A DNA stretch of 64,000 bases from Acanthacorydalis orientalis (taxonomy: Eukaryota > Arthropoda > Insecta > Megaloptera > Corydalidae). The stretch is taken from positions 34,708,439-34,772,438 of the forward strand of contig CM068322.1 in NCBI GenBank assembly GCA_034766995.1. Direction: 5' to 3'. This document shows positions 11,732 to 23,549 of this stretch, one piece after another. Under the pieces are notes generated by a model. It was not told the DNA's origin, searched no databases, and saw only the letters and a list, made by a program, of their open reading frames with translations. Position 1 is the stretch's first letter. Every line of letters starts with the position of its first letter. Both the position numbers and the translations under genes were made by a program.

Positions 11732-12363
11732 CCTAACAGTATAACAGAACGAACTGCTAGAAACCCATTAAAGAGAGACATTAAGATACAAGAATTAATG
11801 AGACATAAAGAAGATTCGATGCAACTCTGACACTAGACCGAAATCCACTTTCACAGACTTCTTTTTTCACTCCACAGGCCATAAAAAAACATTCTGATCA
11901 GAAATCTTCAATATATCTTTATTGATAATTTCTGAACGCTTCTTATTAACATTTCTAGTCCAATATGTATATCAGGAGGATACCTGTCGTCGACATTCAT
12001 TCGCAAACATCCGATTTATTTATATTTTCGTTCCATTTTCGCAGACGAAGTCGTAAAGTACGAAAAGTACTGTCAAAACGACAATAATTGACCGCAATTT
12101 AGATGCGTTGTGTGAACGTTAATCTCATCGTTGTCGCCGATACCAAATACGAAACGAGTTTTTACTCAATATGGAAGCAGCGCGGATATAAGAAATGCGT
12201 TTTGCAGATATATCCAATTATATTTCTGCATAATTTTATCTATATGCCGCATGTGTGCGTGCTTCGCGTGTGTGTGTGTGTATGATTACATGTATCCGTG
12301 CATGTGCAAACTTTATTAGCTCAATTCTGTTCAATAAGTTATGACAGGCAGGTGTATCATATG

Positions 12364-12364
<1 letters not shown>
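11732..12364. other. Noncoding, short (GT)n
   Basis: (GT)n at 12268-12281. 11980-12110 is slightly GC-richer. No gene seen. Confidence 0.5.

Positions 12365-12410
<46 letters not shown>
12365..12410. repeat. (TA)23 microsatellite
   Basis: Pure run ending in TTACAGTAATAATTCAG. Confidence 0.95.
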
Positions 12411-12413
<3 letters not shown>

Positions 12414-12524
12414 CAGTAATAATTCAGTATATAAAACGTTCAACATTTGTAATAATTCAATAATTGTAACTGACAAACGAATTTTTCATTTCTAAACAAA
12501 CTACAAGAATTTTTCCGATTAAAA

Positions 12525-12720
12525 CTATTCAAAAATTGATTGTTAATTATGCGGATTTCGAATACAATGGCATTATGAATGTCAAATCAATCGTTTTCTG
12601 TACTTTAATCATCTGATCGTCATAGAAGTAATAATGGATCAATCAATGAACATTTTCTATTAGAAAACTTCTTTGTAATTTGTGAGATCAAGAAAGAATT
12701 AATTTATGAAAGAGTGGATC
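12525..12720. repeat. Palindromic dispersed repeat, head-to-head pair
   Basis: A plus-strand copy (AAAAATTGATTGTTAATTATGC, GGATTTCGAATACAATGGC) is followed by a reverse copy (CTGATCGTCATAGAAG, ATGGATCAATCAATGAAC, CTTTGTAATTTGTGAGATC). Both are diverged. Confidence 0.5.
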
Positions 12721-13233
12721 TGATTAACATTTCGAAAACAACTGTTTCGTAACCCCTTGACGTACAAAGACGTCTCCGATACGGTATGTGTTTCTTATAC
12801 CATTATAAACATTGATGATTCTGAGACTCATGCAGATTTAATTCGCTTTAGTGCAGCTACTAAGCTAATAAGAGAAAGAAATAATTGTATACATTCAGTG
12901 TTAAAATGTGAATCGTAGAAACGAACTGCAACATGTCTAGTTAGAATTTGTGTGAAGGTAACAGTGGAAGTCAAATGGGCTCTTTGAGTGAGAGAACACT
13001 TTTCTAAACATACACGTTCCACTGGTAAAAAGAAACGTCCTATAAAGAGATGCCATGTGTGCTCAAAAAATAATAAAACGACTTGACAGCGTGAAAATTC
13101 TCAAATATTTCTACATTTACTAGAATTTTTCGAAAACATTCATACTCTACATGATTATTGAATAATTGTTTAGTTTGCTATTCAATTATTCTTTATTAAT
13201 TTGGTTATTAGTATTGAATTATAATATTTAGCA

Positions 13234-13236
<3 letters not shown>
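12721..13236. other. AT-rich stretch, nothing recognised
   Basis: The short minus-strand frame 13022-12828 has no known motif. Confidence 0.5.

Positions 13237-13276
<40 letters not shown>
13237..13276. repeat. (TA)20 microsatellite
   Basis: Pure run in AT-rich flanks. Confidence 0.95.
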
Positions 13277-13281
<5 letters not shown>

Positions 13282-13778
13282 TTCTTTATTAAACTTACAC
13301 AAATGCTAAGAAAAATAAATACTATTTTTTGATCATATCGTATTACAATTAATTCGCATACAAAGGGATTAACGAAACCAAGATATCTAAAAAAATCGAA
13401 TATAAATTCATATCAAGATATTAATATTCATTCCATTACTATTGATCTACAAATTGATTCTTATAATCCTTTTATATCTGCTCGCATGTTCACATTTTTT
13501 TCTTAAAACTGATAACAAAATTTTAAATCAAAAACATAATTCCACAAACTGTGCAATTTTTATTTCAGACACATCTCTATTATCAAAACAGTTTTCTAAT
13601 CGTAAACACTGATACTTTCTACTCCTGTTTATAAGAAAAAAAAACGTAACAAGCGCTACAGGTTGTAATCTGATTCTTAAAAGATGCATCGAAGTCACTT
13701 CCTAGAAAACACACTCTACAGAAATTAAATAAACGTTTTTTTTTCTTAATACATATTATACACAAAACCCACACATAT

Positions 13779-13786
<8 letters not shown>
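13277..13786. other. AT-rich stretch, nothing recognised
   Basis: No coding frame or structured repeat visible. Confidence 0.5.

Positions 13787-13834
<48 letters not shown>
13787..13834. repeat. (TA)24 microsatellite
   Basis: Preceded by TATACA- and CACA-type words and followed by AGGAAGGTATATATT. Confidence 0.95.
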
Positions 13835-13837
<3 letters not shown>

Positions 13838-13849
13838 AAGGTATATATT

Positions 13850-14270
13850 TGCTTTATATCAATTCAGTTCGAGCCTGTGTACCTCTCCGCCGCTCGCAGG
13901 CTATCGTATGGGCCATTGAGTATACAAACTCGTTAAAAAGTTCATGCCACTTAAATTGATATTACACTAGCTCCGCGTTACATTCAATCTACTAACTCTT
14001 TCTATCGCTTTTTTTCCAGTCGGTCCCCGTACCGTATTCGTATGTGCTGCATGAAGAGCATCAGAGCTTTGGAGAGCTCGTACAGTGAGAAAGCGATTCG
14101 AACAGGGTTTTTTTTTAAACTCTCCATACTGAATATACACACAAGCCGGCGTATAAATAGTTCCGCAGGATTGGTAATAGTTTTTTTTTGCCGGCATAAA
14201 CTTTGTTCATATATTTATTTTCAAAATTGTTTTATTATCCATCTGCGCTGTACGATGTTGTTATTCGTGT
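13850..14270. promoter_or_regulatory. GC-richer block, candidate conserved noncoding element
   Basis: CTCTCCGCCGCTCGCAGGC leads into GGGCCATTGAGTATACAAAC and CCACTTAAATTGATATTAC. There are overlapping frames on both strands (14042-14272 and 14197-13967), but neither has a known motif. The regulatory label is inference. Confidence 0.25.
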
Positions 14271-14917
14271 AATTAATTATTTTGAATCGGAAATTAATTT
14301 GTGGAATGTCAGATAGAATCAGAGACGGAAACGTGGAATGTCTATAGATTCGTTTTATCGTTTTCTGTTTTATAATAGGGAGAAATGTGTTACAACGATT
14401 AACTTATAAAACATCTGTCCAAAGACCAAGTAGATTATAAAATTGTCAAGTTCTAAAAATAAATTATAAGCTTGAATTTGGTAAACAGTTTTTCAGTAAT
14501 CAAAAATGATTTATTAAACATTTTCAAAAATATTTTTTATATTTTGTGAAGTAAAAAAAGAACACGGACCTGAAAGTGAATTTATATAGAGTTCCAGAAT
14601 TGTTTCGAATAAATAGTTGGTATGTTATATCAGTTTGCGAAAAATATTTATCGTTCTTGACAAAAATATAAAAAAAATGTATGTCAGCGAATTAACTGCA
14701 AATTATTATCAAAATTCGACAGAAAGGAAAGGGCAACGTACGGTTCATGAAAAGAAATGCTTATGGTCATATGATAATGCCAGATATTTTTAGATCTGGG
14801 AGACATAAACGGCTTCTAGATGATTGAAAATGTTTACTTGGCTCTTAAGATGATACAATGTTCAAAATTCTGTTCGGAACTCTCAGACTTGTCTTCTTAT
14901 ACATCGTGATGTACAAG
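14271..14917. other. AT-rich stretch with a palindromic-repeat fragment
   Basis: AATCAAAAATGATTTATTAAACATTTTC at about 14500 matches the core of the palindromic family. Nothing else is recognised. Confidence 0.45.
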
Positions 14918-15159
14918 AATCAACACTGTCTTCATGTTAAAGCATAATATCGTCTCCTCGTCCAGTTTGGGAGACGTAGTTCTTATCTATCAGAGATTAT
15001 ATTATTTTTTATTGTATGGTCGCATTGGAATAGTGAGTTAATTAGTTTTTTTCGACAACCATAAAACAGAAATAATAAAATCGCTTACATATAAAGATTA
15101 TGTCTCTCAAACTGAACAAGAAAATGATGTCATGTTCTAACATGAAGACAATGTCGATT
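14918..15159. repeat. Long imperfect inverted repeat (foldback)
   Basis: AATCAACACTGTCTTCATGT on the left is answered by ACATGAAGACAATGTCGATT on the right. CCAGTTTGGGAGACGTAG is answered by TTATGTCTCTCAAACTG. Further in, TATTTTTTATTGTATGGTCG pairs with CGACAACCATAAAACAG. Arms of about 110 bases fold around a centre near 15038. No coding sequence lies inside. It could be a foldback MITE or an expressed hairpin. Confidence 0.7.
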
Positions 15160-16440
15160 ACATTTTTTTGTAATTAAAAGTATGTTAGCCATGTGAAAAA
15201 AAGATCTTCCATTACATTTAAAAGTATTTCTGAAGAGTTTAAGTTAAAAATGTCACATTTAATTTTAGAATCACGGTTTCACAAGTGGGTTTTTTTTTAT
15301 CAAAAAAACGTTTTTCTTTTCATTCAGAGTTATCAGTGAACTAATTTTGGTCCTTAAAGTAAATCGCAATAAAGAAACACACATCCAATTTGCTAGACTT
15401 AGCTGATTGTGATTTTCCATAATTAAGTAAATCTGTTTTGATAACATGGATATGATAGAAAACTTCTGTAAAAAAAGACTTCTACAAAGATTAACAACAT
15501 GGATTTAGAGAGATTCAAGAAATGCGTTAAAGCTTAATTTTAAATAAGCAAATCTTTAAATGGTGTAAATTTTCAATGATAAAAATTTTATTGATGTGTT
15601 TTTGTACTTTTCCCGATTATGTAGATTAAAAATAATTATTTCAGATAATACACTTTTTTAACTACAATACTTTCAGTGAATTCGAATGAATCGATGTTTC
15701 ATGGCATGTCAATGATTATAATCATTAGTACTCGAACACAGACAATATTTAAACTGTCCTTAATTGTACAATTTGATTTAAATCGTCCTTAATTTAAACC
15801 TAGATGAATAAACGGTCCAATCGCATAGAACATTTATTTAATAATGGAATATAATAAGAATTGAAAATTACTAGAACCTGGTCTGACATCATGAATTTCA
15901 ATCAAATTGGATAATGTTACCAGCACTGCCTCCTTTCATTAATTAATAATATTCGAATGCTGTCAAAAACGAAATCCATTCAAATTACAATCTTTATCGT
16001 AGAGACCTGACGTTACTCACAAAAAAAAAAAAAAAAATAATCGACAATAATCGAAAAACCATTACCGCGCACAGCCGCACTCCGAACTTTCAATTTCTAA
16101 TCAAGCGTTCAATTAAATACTAACCCGTAATCGTTCGCTATCAACATAATCGCAAATGTAATTCTTGTAAAAATTTAAACGATTCGCGATTGCATTCTTT
16201 TTTGTACACAATCCGGCGGATCGGTTCTGTGCATTAATGACAATTCAAGGATACCAAATAATTATCGAGTCACGTTTGTGTCGTTGCAAGAAAGTACAGA
16301 ACGCGTTTCGAACACAGCACATAACACAATACATATAAATAGTTTAATTAACCTATTTTTTATATTCACAGCGTGCGATCGTGTATATCTAAATTACGAT
16401 TGTCGACGTCATTAAACAAAGTGACTCGAATGTATTAATT
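15160..16440. other. AT-rich stretch, nothing recognised
   Basis: There is an A17 run at 16020-16037 after GACGTTACTCAC. 16040-16440 is somewhat less AT-rich, with GTCGTTGCAAG and GCGTGCGATCGTG. A short (TA)9 follows at 16450. No gene seen. Confidence 0.5.
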
Positions 16441-16689
16441 CGATCTTGATATATATATATATATATACACACAAATATACACATTAAAAATTGCACGTAC
16501 CGCTTTTGTTCTGATTTATTGTTACAATATGGCAGAATGCCTTTCAAACTTACATTGTATTTAATTAATAAATTAGAACGCCACTGCCTACACTTAAATG
16601 TCTGAGCACTTGTACAAAAAATACGAGTTCGGATGCCAAAATATTAGCAGACAAAAATCAGTACATTGACAAATTATTTTCAAAAAATA

Positions 16690-17160
16690 AAACGAATTTA
16701 AAATCCAGTAAAATATATCATTGATTGAGTTGAAGATATAGAGAAGATTCATCGATTACAGAAATAGAATTCTAATCAGACAAAGAAAAATGTATATGAA
16801 TAAAAATGCAATTAATTCTTATATAAAGTGTGAATTTTTGTCAGATGAAATAGCGTTATTTCTTAATCTAAAAATCAGACATTTCAAGTTGACAAATTTC
16901 TAAAAAAAAATTTAAAAGAAAATAAAATCTGTTTCAAGCAGGTTCTAATTGACTTGCATACCAAAAATAGCCATCGCACACATTCATACATTCACAATCA
17001 TTTCGATTATGAAACGAATGATTCCTCACACACGGACCAGATAGAAATCATCACAAAAGTGGACAAATATTGAAAATTCTGAGACTTGAACAAATTTCTG
17101 ATAAAAAAGAGATACATCTCTTCTACGACCGAGCAATAAACTTGTATTCAGCACCGATTG
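16690..17160 (+). repeat. ~480 bp dispersed repeat, copy 1
   Basis: In order it shows ATCATTGATTGAGTTGAAG, CGATTACAGAAATAG, ATTCTAATCAGAC, AAGTGTGAATTTTTGTCAGA, TAATTGACTTGCATACC, CATTTCGATTATGAAACG and GTGGACAAATATT, ending near CTTGTATTCAGCACCGAT. All recur at 28.25-28.74 kb, and the first part recurs at 18.36 kb. Confidence 0.65.
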
Positions 17161-17518
17161 CTATAACATTTTCATATTAAAACGTGTATATGTTTTCGAT
17201 TACCGGTCTTTCAAACCATAAAAGTATTCGAATTCAGTGTCGTGTGGAAGAAAAATAAACAAACTGGAAACGAATTAAAGTAATTTCGAATCTAAAAAAC
17301 AATTAATTAAAATATAATTTATATCGAGATGACCGATTATATTTCTGTATCTCTTGTGTAAGATATTTTATATAACCACTTTATATATATATACATATTT
17401 CCATGAAGTAGCTTCACGTCAATTAGTCTTCATAATTTATTACTCAATATATAATTATAATCATTTCTGATATGTGACTGAATATCAGAAAATTAAATTG
17501 AAATAAAACGGTTGTTCA
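17161..17518. other. AT-rich stretch, nothing recognised
   Basis: No coding frame or repeat visible. Confidence 0.5.
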
Positions 17519-17537
17519 ATACACACACATTTATATT

Positions 17538-17593
<56 letters not shown>

Positions 17594-17605
17594 TGTGTGT
17601 GTGTA
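17519..17605. repeat. Palindromic (CA)n(TA)n(TG)n array
   Basis: ACACACACATTTATAT is mirrored by ATATAAATATGTGTGTG around (TA)n at 17545-17589. Confidence 0.9.
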
Positions 17606-17820
17606 TCTATGTATTATACCTGCGTGCTTATATAAATATAAATCTGCAATTTCGCGTGATTTACGTGCTAATTACAAACCTGTTTACAGTGAAATAACTG
17701 TAGTTTTGTACAGTGCTTAATTGGATAGAATGTTTGAAAAAAATTCGTTATATAGGCACTTAACTAGTGTTGTTGTCATCTTTATGTCCGTAGATCAAGC
17801 TAATGATGCACATTTTTTCC

Positions 17821-17824
<4 letters not shown>

Positions 17825-17889
<65 letters not shown>
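17825..17889. repeat. (TA)32 microsatellite
   Basis: 65 bases uninterrupted, directly before a GC-richer block. Confidence 0.95.
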
Positions 17890-17891
<2 letters not shown>

Positions 17892-18180
17892 CGACCTCCG
17901 GCCGACCGTCCGCATGATATCAAATTGCGACCATTAAAATGGATTCTTCTTTATTGCACACGGTACGTTTTAATGAGACGTCTCTGTCGAAGTCGCTGTT
18001 CTTGTGTCCTCGTCGCCCGATCTCAATAATAACGCCACTGTCGTCATTCTAATTTGTGTGCATATCACTGTACGGTCTCTCAAGAGGTTGATCTAATTTT
18101 GTTTATGATTCATTTCGTGGATAATTGCGAGTTATTATCGAATACACGTCGACAATGGACGTCACTGTGACTGTGAAAAG
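17890..18180. other. GC-richer unique block
   Basis: Begins CGACCTCCGGCCGACCGTCC and contains CCATTAAAATGG and TTTTAATGAGACG. No known coding motif; possibly regulatory. Confidence 0.25.
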
Positions 18181-18359
18181 ATCGTGGTAAGAATAACATT
18201 TTTTTTTTTGGTAGAATGTTCGTCGGTGTTCGAGACACTATTAGATGCTGGAGAGGGACAGAGAAGGCTGATATTATACATTTGTCTAGTATAGAGTGAA
18301 AAAAATGAGAGTATTTTGAAAGATTTATGAATTATATACAAAGTATTTCTCTTAAAGAG

Positions 18360-18625
18360 TAGTTTTTCTCGGTAGACTTGTATGCGACATCGATCTCTTC
18401 ATAAAATTCAGGTTTGGTTATTTTAAATTTCAGTTAATTGCAAAACGTAACTCATTGATTGAGTCGGAAGATACAGCAATCACTCATTGATTACAGAAAT
18501 AGATGTATGACCAGACTAAGAAGAATATGTATAATTAAAAAATGTAATTAATTTCTATACAATCAAACGAAAATGTGTCACTTCTCGATCTAAAAACCGG
18601 ATATTTCGAATCGAAAATTCAAAAA
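18360..18625 (+). repeat. ~480 bp dispersed repeat, copy 2 (partial)
   Basis: GACTTGTATGCGACATCG, ATCTCTTCATAAAATTC, TTTCAGTTAATTGCAAAAC, TCATTGATTGAGTCGG and TTGATTACAGAAATAG match 28.45-28.60 kb closely and 16.7 kb less closely. Confidence 0.65.
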
Positions 18626-18958
18626 ATAGATTAAACTTGATAGAAACGAACCGGATCGTTTTAAATTTCCGACATTTCCGTCGACTGGATAGCCAATTCG
18701 ACAGAAAGAAGAAACGGACAAAACGATGGTTTGAAATGATGAAGAACACCAGAAACCGTACAAATAAATATTCAACGGTTCGAATTTATATTTCTGTTGA
18801 ATTTCATAAACTCCAGAACAGATATTTAAATATTAAATTTCTATTTTCAATAATACAAAAATATAAATTGATCTGCGGTCGAATTTTTTCTATTGCACGA
18901 CAGTAAGATTTTAAATTCAGATAAAAATGTCCGAAATTAATGATCATTTTTCCTTTAT

Positions 18959-18959
<1 letters not shown>
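18626..18959. other. AT-rich, overlapping chance frames only
   Basis: Several short overlapping frames on both strands have basic, low-information composition and no motif. Confidence 0.5.
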
Positions 18960-19011
<52 letters not shown>

Positions 19012-19013
19012 TA
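18960..19013. repeat. (AC)n(AT)n compound microsatellite
   Basis: (AC)8 runs directly into about (AT)18. Confidence 0.9.
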
Positions 19014-19332
19014 CCGAATATCTATATCGAAATGTGACAAAAGCCTGAACCCAATCAATCTTCCATTTATTAACGAACTGTTCACAATACCAGAATAAAA
19101 TTGATAACTAGACACGCGAACTATGAAGGCTTGCTCGTTTTTCATAACTTTCAGCATAAATTGTATCTCTATGATAATTATGATTATTTTTCATGCATCT
19201 ATTATATGTCCGTTCATTGCAGTTTTTTTTTTAAAAAAATAAATACATTTTCTTACTTCGCTTCATTATATGCACACCAGACAAATATAATAATCTCATT
19301 ATTTCACTTTATTTGAATACTACTTTATTCTC

Positions 19333-19339
<7 letters not shown>

Positions 19340-19381
<42 letters not shown>
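19340..19381. repeat. (AT)21 microsatellite
   Basis: Pure run followed by AAGGTGTATATAGAG. Confidence 0.95.
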
Positions 19382-19385
<4 letters not shown>

Positions 19386-19594
19386 GTATATAGAGATGAA
19401 ATAGTAAGAATATTATATAACACAACCGTAGCAGTGTAATTAAATCAGTTAAAATAATTCACATAAATCATACAGCAAATAAGCAAGCAAAACAATACGT
19501 TTGTGTTATTTGAACAGAATTCAAAATAGAGAAGATTAAAATCCTTTTTGATATCAAATAACTCATTACACAGAACATGTACATACATTTACTC

Positions 19595-19595
<1 letters not shown>

Positions 19596-19650
<55 letters not shown>

Positions 19651-19676
19651 ATGTATATATATACAGAGAGAGAGAG
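19596..19676. repeat. (TA)n(TG)n(TA)n(GA)n compound array
   Basis: Four successive dinucleotide runs with abrupt phase changes. Confidence 0.9.
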
Positions 19677-19880
19677 TAATTCAACTTAAGCTTTCGACAC
19701 GAAAATATTAGAAAAAAAACAAAAATTAAAAAAAATCATGTTATTCCTATTTAGTACTTTAGTTCAAGTATATTTTAGTATTGAACTAAAATAGTAAATA
19801 AAAAATAACATGACTCTTCTTAACCCATGCACCCCCTTTTAATAAGATACTTTTATGTGAAAGCTTAAATTGTATCCACC

Positions 19881-19931
<51 letters not shown>
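19881..19931. repeat. (TA)25 with one C interruption
   Basis: TATATATATACATATA opens the run. Confidence 0.95.
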
Positions 19932-19937
<6 letters not shown>

Positions 19938-20050
19938 TTCTTAGTTTTAATATATTATAAAATCTAATAAAAGATTTATGTTTAGATTCACAAAAATCAT
20001 TCACAAAAGTATTCAGGTTCTAATTCAAATCAATTTTATTTTAAAGATAG

Positions 20051-20961
20051 TGCAAAAAAATATAAAGTGACATTTGATAAACCTTGAACCACAGCTCTGT
20101 GCAAAAACATCACCAGATTCAATATATTTTAAGAAACTTATAAAGTACTACTTAGTTTGACGTTGTAATCTAATGGCATGCAGTGTCAAATGTTTGTGAT
20201 TCGTTTGTAAGATAATCATAGAATTTGTTTAAATAAAGAAAATCACCGTTTTTGCGAATAATGTCAATATTTCAGTGCGCAAAATATTAACACAATTTCA
20301 TTTTTCAGAGAGAATTCGCAGCGAAAGTTTGTAAAATTATTTTTTTTTCAATTATTATAAATAAAGGTAAAATAATTACATTGTTTATAATTAGTATCTT
20401 ATTAATTCAAACCTTTCAATTAGTTAAAATGGATCGTGCTAAGCATTGAAGAAAAGAGCAACTTTTGCTGATAAGAAATTTAATTTTCGGGTGCAAACCT
20501 ATAAATTTATTAGAAAAGTAATTGGGTGTTCGAACTGAATGCTAATAAATGCTGAAAATTGAATAAAGATGAAACAAGAGAGAAAAAATAAATTGACAAA
20601 GGACAAAAACAATATAGTTAGGTTAACGAAGAAAAACCAGTTTATCACATTAATAAAAATCAAGCAGGAGTTAAATTTACAAGCAACTATAAGAAGAAGA
20701 CTTCTTTGATAGGTAGAAGTCCTAGAGAAGTGCCATTATTGAATAAAAAACATTTAAGAAATCGAATAAAATTTCTTAAAAAATACATAGATTGGCCTCT
20801 TACTAAACATACATTGTAATATAATGATGGAGATTTATAGATGCTATTTCATTACTTTTTATATTAAAAAAAATCAATTTTTTAGGTTAGACTATTGTAT
20901 TTATTTTTGAAAAGTTCTGTATCAAAAGCTGTCGGTGCTATTTTTTTGCACAGTCCTGTGT
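20051..20961 (+). pseudogene. Decayed Tc1-like transposon, N-terminal transposase part
   Basis: A candidate start at 20429 reads MDRAKH and then a stop-ridden helix-turn-helix region (GCKPINLLEK, LGVRTE). The frame near 20595-20700 reads NNIVRLTKKNQFITLIKIK and QELNLQATIRRRL, the second DNA-binding subdomain of Tc1 transposases (usually RxIVRxxxKNRFxTAxEIKxELNL). Then comes GRSPREVPLLNKKHLRNRIK with FLKKYIDWP, ending near 20800. The whole DDE catalytic domain is missing, and at least five stops interrupt what remains. Terminal sequences match in inverted orientation: CTCTGTGCAAAAACATCACC at 20097, or AGTGCAAAAAAATATAAAG at 20051, against the reverse complement of 20930-20961 (GACTGTGCAAAAAAATAGC). 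The element is therefore about 0.9 kb and internally deleted. It cannot encode an enzyme. Confidence 0.8.
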
Positions 20962-21457
20962 TTTACCAGTGATTCATTAACATGATTGTTGTTTACAAAA
21001 AATTATAATTTTCCATGTGTAATCCTTGGTGCGAAAAATCAAAGTTTTCTCTATCTCAATGCTCACAAAATGATAAAAACACTTAGAAACACAACATAAG
21101 GTACAATCGAAAATTATCAATAATTATTATTGAACATTTCAAGTCTGAAAAACATTTATAGCTCTTGGGATAAGTGGAAGATTAATTTGCTTATATGAAA
21201 TGATGGTAAGAAGTGTTAAAGGCTGTAATCAAAGCCAGGAATCATACAACAAGAAGATTAATAAATAACTATTAAAGTATGAGGATAATTTATCATTAAA
21301 TGAGGTTCTTTTTATAATTTTTAATTCTTAATAAATAGTTTTTATGGAATAATTCAAATAGCACAAACACATATTTAGTGCAGATGTATTCGTACAAGAA
21401 ACAGTTGTGTGTACAAGATATTTGAATAGTTTTCTAAAAGAAGATATTGTTGTGTGT

Positions 21458-21459
<2 letters not shown>
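20962..21459. other. AT-rich stretch, nothing recognised
   Basis: No coding frame or repeat visible. Confidence 0.5.

Positions 21460-21539
<80 letters not shown>
21460..21539. repeat. (TA)40 microsatellite
   Basis: 80 bases uninterrupted, preceded by TTGTGTGTGTT. One of the longest pure runs in the window. Confidence 0.97.
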
Positions 21540-21541
<2 letters not shown>

Positions 21542-22234
21542 CCATCTGTGGTTATAAACTCCAGCAATACGTTTAACCAGCATCGGACACGAAGGCAAAT
21601 GAACACCAATCTTGTGTAATTCACTGTTTTTGTATTGGTAATGATCAAACCCACACCACACACGTCTGAGATGTACTAGCGAACAATTCATTTATATTTA
21701 TGAACACCACTGCGTGTATCTACAACAGTGGTAATTGAATTGTAGAATAAATTGAGTCGGGTAAACGACATGTCTATATTTTATCTGTTTTCGGGCTGAC
21801 AGTGCACGGACGGACAACGACGCTGCGTTCGCAACATTCGGGAGCGCCTTCCGAAGAAAAGAAAAGTTCTCCGCTCGCTCGCGAGACGTACATGCGATTT
21901 TTTTTTATGAATATTGGAACTGAAGAATTGATTGAAACACACAGACCGATATTTATTACACGAGTGTGTTGGTTTTAAAGATTCGGGTAATATATTGTTT
22001 ATATAGATGGATAAGAAGCGTACGGGATTGTTTAATTTATTTGTCGGATGTTTTTTTTTTATAAAAAAGTTTAATGTTTCAAAGATCTTAAAGTACTTGA
22101 ACGGTTGAAATATTTTTAGACATGAAGTTACACAATGTAGATCTGACAGTATGGTGAAATTCAATTTCATAATTGAAATATCTTTCAGTCGACAAACTAC
22201 AAAAAAAATATGGTTTAAACTGTAAAGTAAATAA
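21540..22234. other. Noncoding with a short GC-richer patch
   Basis: 21780-21895 (CGGGCTGACAGTGCACGGAC to CTCGCTCGCGAGACG) is GC-richer. The 167-codon minus-strand frame 22284-21781 across it has no domain motif and overlaps a dispersed repeat, so I do not call it a gene. Confidence 0.4.
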
Positions 22235-22330
22235 TTACTGATTATTTTTGATTGTTTCCTGTGCGTATTTCGATAATGATGCAATCATCTTCAGAACACC
22301 AACGTACAGAAAGATCAAGAATTGTATTGA
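22235..22330 (+). repeat. Palindromic dispersed repeat, good copy
   Basis: ACTGATTATTTTTGATTG, CTGTGCGTATTTCGATAATG, CAATCATCTTCAGAACACC and CGTACAGAAAGATC follow the family order. Upstream, 22150-22215 has AATTCAATTTCATAATTG and GACAAACTACAAAAAAAA, the family's left part. Confidence 0.65.
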
Positions 22331-22924
22331 AGATGAGTTGGCTTTTTCAATATTCGAAATGAGAAAATACATAAAATTATATTTATGTACCACGGATCAA
22401 TCAAAGATTACAAACGCGATAAAAAATATTTGTTTTATTACTTATTGCTTTTCACAAATTAAATCTTTTATTCTGGAAATCGCAAAGATTTTCCATACCT
22501 TAACGCTCCGAACACGAAGAAAAATATGATAAGAATTAAAAATAATCGATGTGATTTATTGAACACGTTTTACTATAGAAAAATAATTGTAGTTTGTGGG
22601 ATAAGATTATTAGTGAAAATTAAAAATATCAGTGAAAAGTTACTTGTGGAAATTGTGTTTGGAATTCAGATATTTTTATTATATAGCCATTGTTATAGAT
22701 AACTATAAATATACTAAAAAAATACTATTATGATAAAAATTACTATCGTAGAAAACTTAGAAAAACACAAATCAGTTCCAGAAGGAACTGTCTATAGAAA
22801 CTTTGTACAAATAAAAATATTAGTTAAAATATTATATAATTAAATCGTTAACTTAAATAAAATTGTAAGTGTAAAAGGGCTGCTACAATATTGTTTTAGA
22901 GTCAAACATTTTTGAAACACAATT
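22331..22924. other. AT-rich stretch, nothing recognised
   Basis: The open frame 22248-22529 starts inside the repeat copy and has no known motif. Confidence 0.5.
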
Positions 22925-23465
22925 CTAGACATGTCTAGTGAGGTCTCGTCTTATTAAGTCAACTCTGGTCTTGTCTAGTCAGCTCTGGTCTTGTCTAGTC
23001 AGCTCTGGTCTTGTCTAGTCAGCTCTGGTCTTGTCTAGTCAGCTCTGGTCTTGTCTAGTCAGCTCTGGTCTTGTCTAGTCAGCTCTGGTCTTGTCTAGTC
23101 AGCTCTGGTCTTGTCTAGTCAGCTCTGGTCTTGTCTAGTCAGCTCTGGTCTTGTCTAGTTAGCTCTGGTCTTGTCTAGTTAGGTCTAGTCTATCCTATCA
23201 GGCCTTGCCTGGTCCAGTAGATTAGTATGATCTACTCTAGTCAAGTTTACTTTGATCTAGTCAAGTATAGTTAGGTGTCGTCTAGTCTGGTCTAGTCCAG
23301 TCAGGTCTAGTCTTGTCTAGTCAGGTCTGGTCTACTTCAAGCCTAATCTAGTATAGCTTAATTAGGTCTTATCAGGCCTAATGTAATCTAGTCAGATCTG
23401 ATTAAATCTAGCCAAGTCTGGTTGGATATAATCAAGTCCAGTTACGTCTAGTCAGATTAAATCTG
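22925..23465. repeat. CTAG-rich minisatellite, 20-bp unit made of 5-bp words
   Basis: 22961-23180 holds eleven tandem copies of AGCTCTGGTCTTGTCTAGTC, nearly identical (first unit AA for AG; last two end in TT). The unit is four pentamers of the type TCTGG/TCTTG/TCTAG/TCAGC. On both sides, and out to about 23465, the sequence decays into irregular TCTAG- and TCAGG-type pentamers that keep much of the 5-base phase. This suggests an old (TCTAG)n array in which a 20-mer was recently re-amplified. Confidence 0.95.
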
Positions 23466-23549
23466 GCGTATCAGTTTTACTAACGACTGAACAGATCAAG
23501 TAAAACGATTGAAATAGCATTACAGATAAGATTACACAGTTCGATCAGG

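Noticed and set aside
16020..16037. A17 run as a retroposon tail
   Set aside because: No SINE, LINE or processed-gene sequence recognisable upstream and no flanking target duplication found.
21434..21691. Open frames encoding long Tyr-Ile repeats (also at 17.5, 24.8, 34.6, 36.5, 41.7, 43.0, 61.2 and 63.4 kb)
   Set aside because: They are translations of (TA)n microsatellites, which lack stops in two frames on each strand. Flanking residues show no domain.
21781..22284. 167-codon minus-strand frame
   Set aside because: Longest frame in the window, but it mixes a GC-richer patch with repeat-derived sequence and has no recognisable motif or codon bias.
22248..22529. 93-codon plus-strand frame
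   Set aside because: Its first half is the palindromic dispersed repeat, which recurs elsewhere with frameshifts.
22961..23180. Regular 20-base repeats resembling a CRISPR array
   Set aside because: Units are contiguous with no unique spacers, the context is eukaryotic, and no Cas genes are present; it is a minisatellite.
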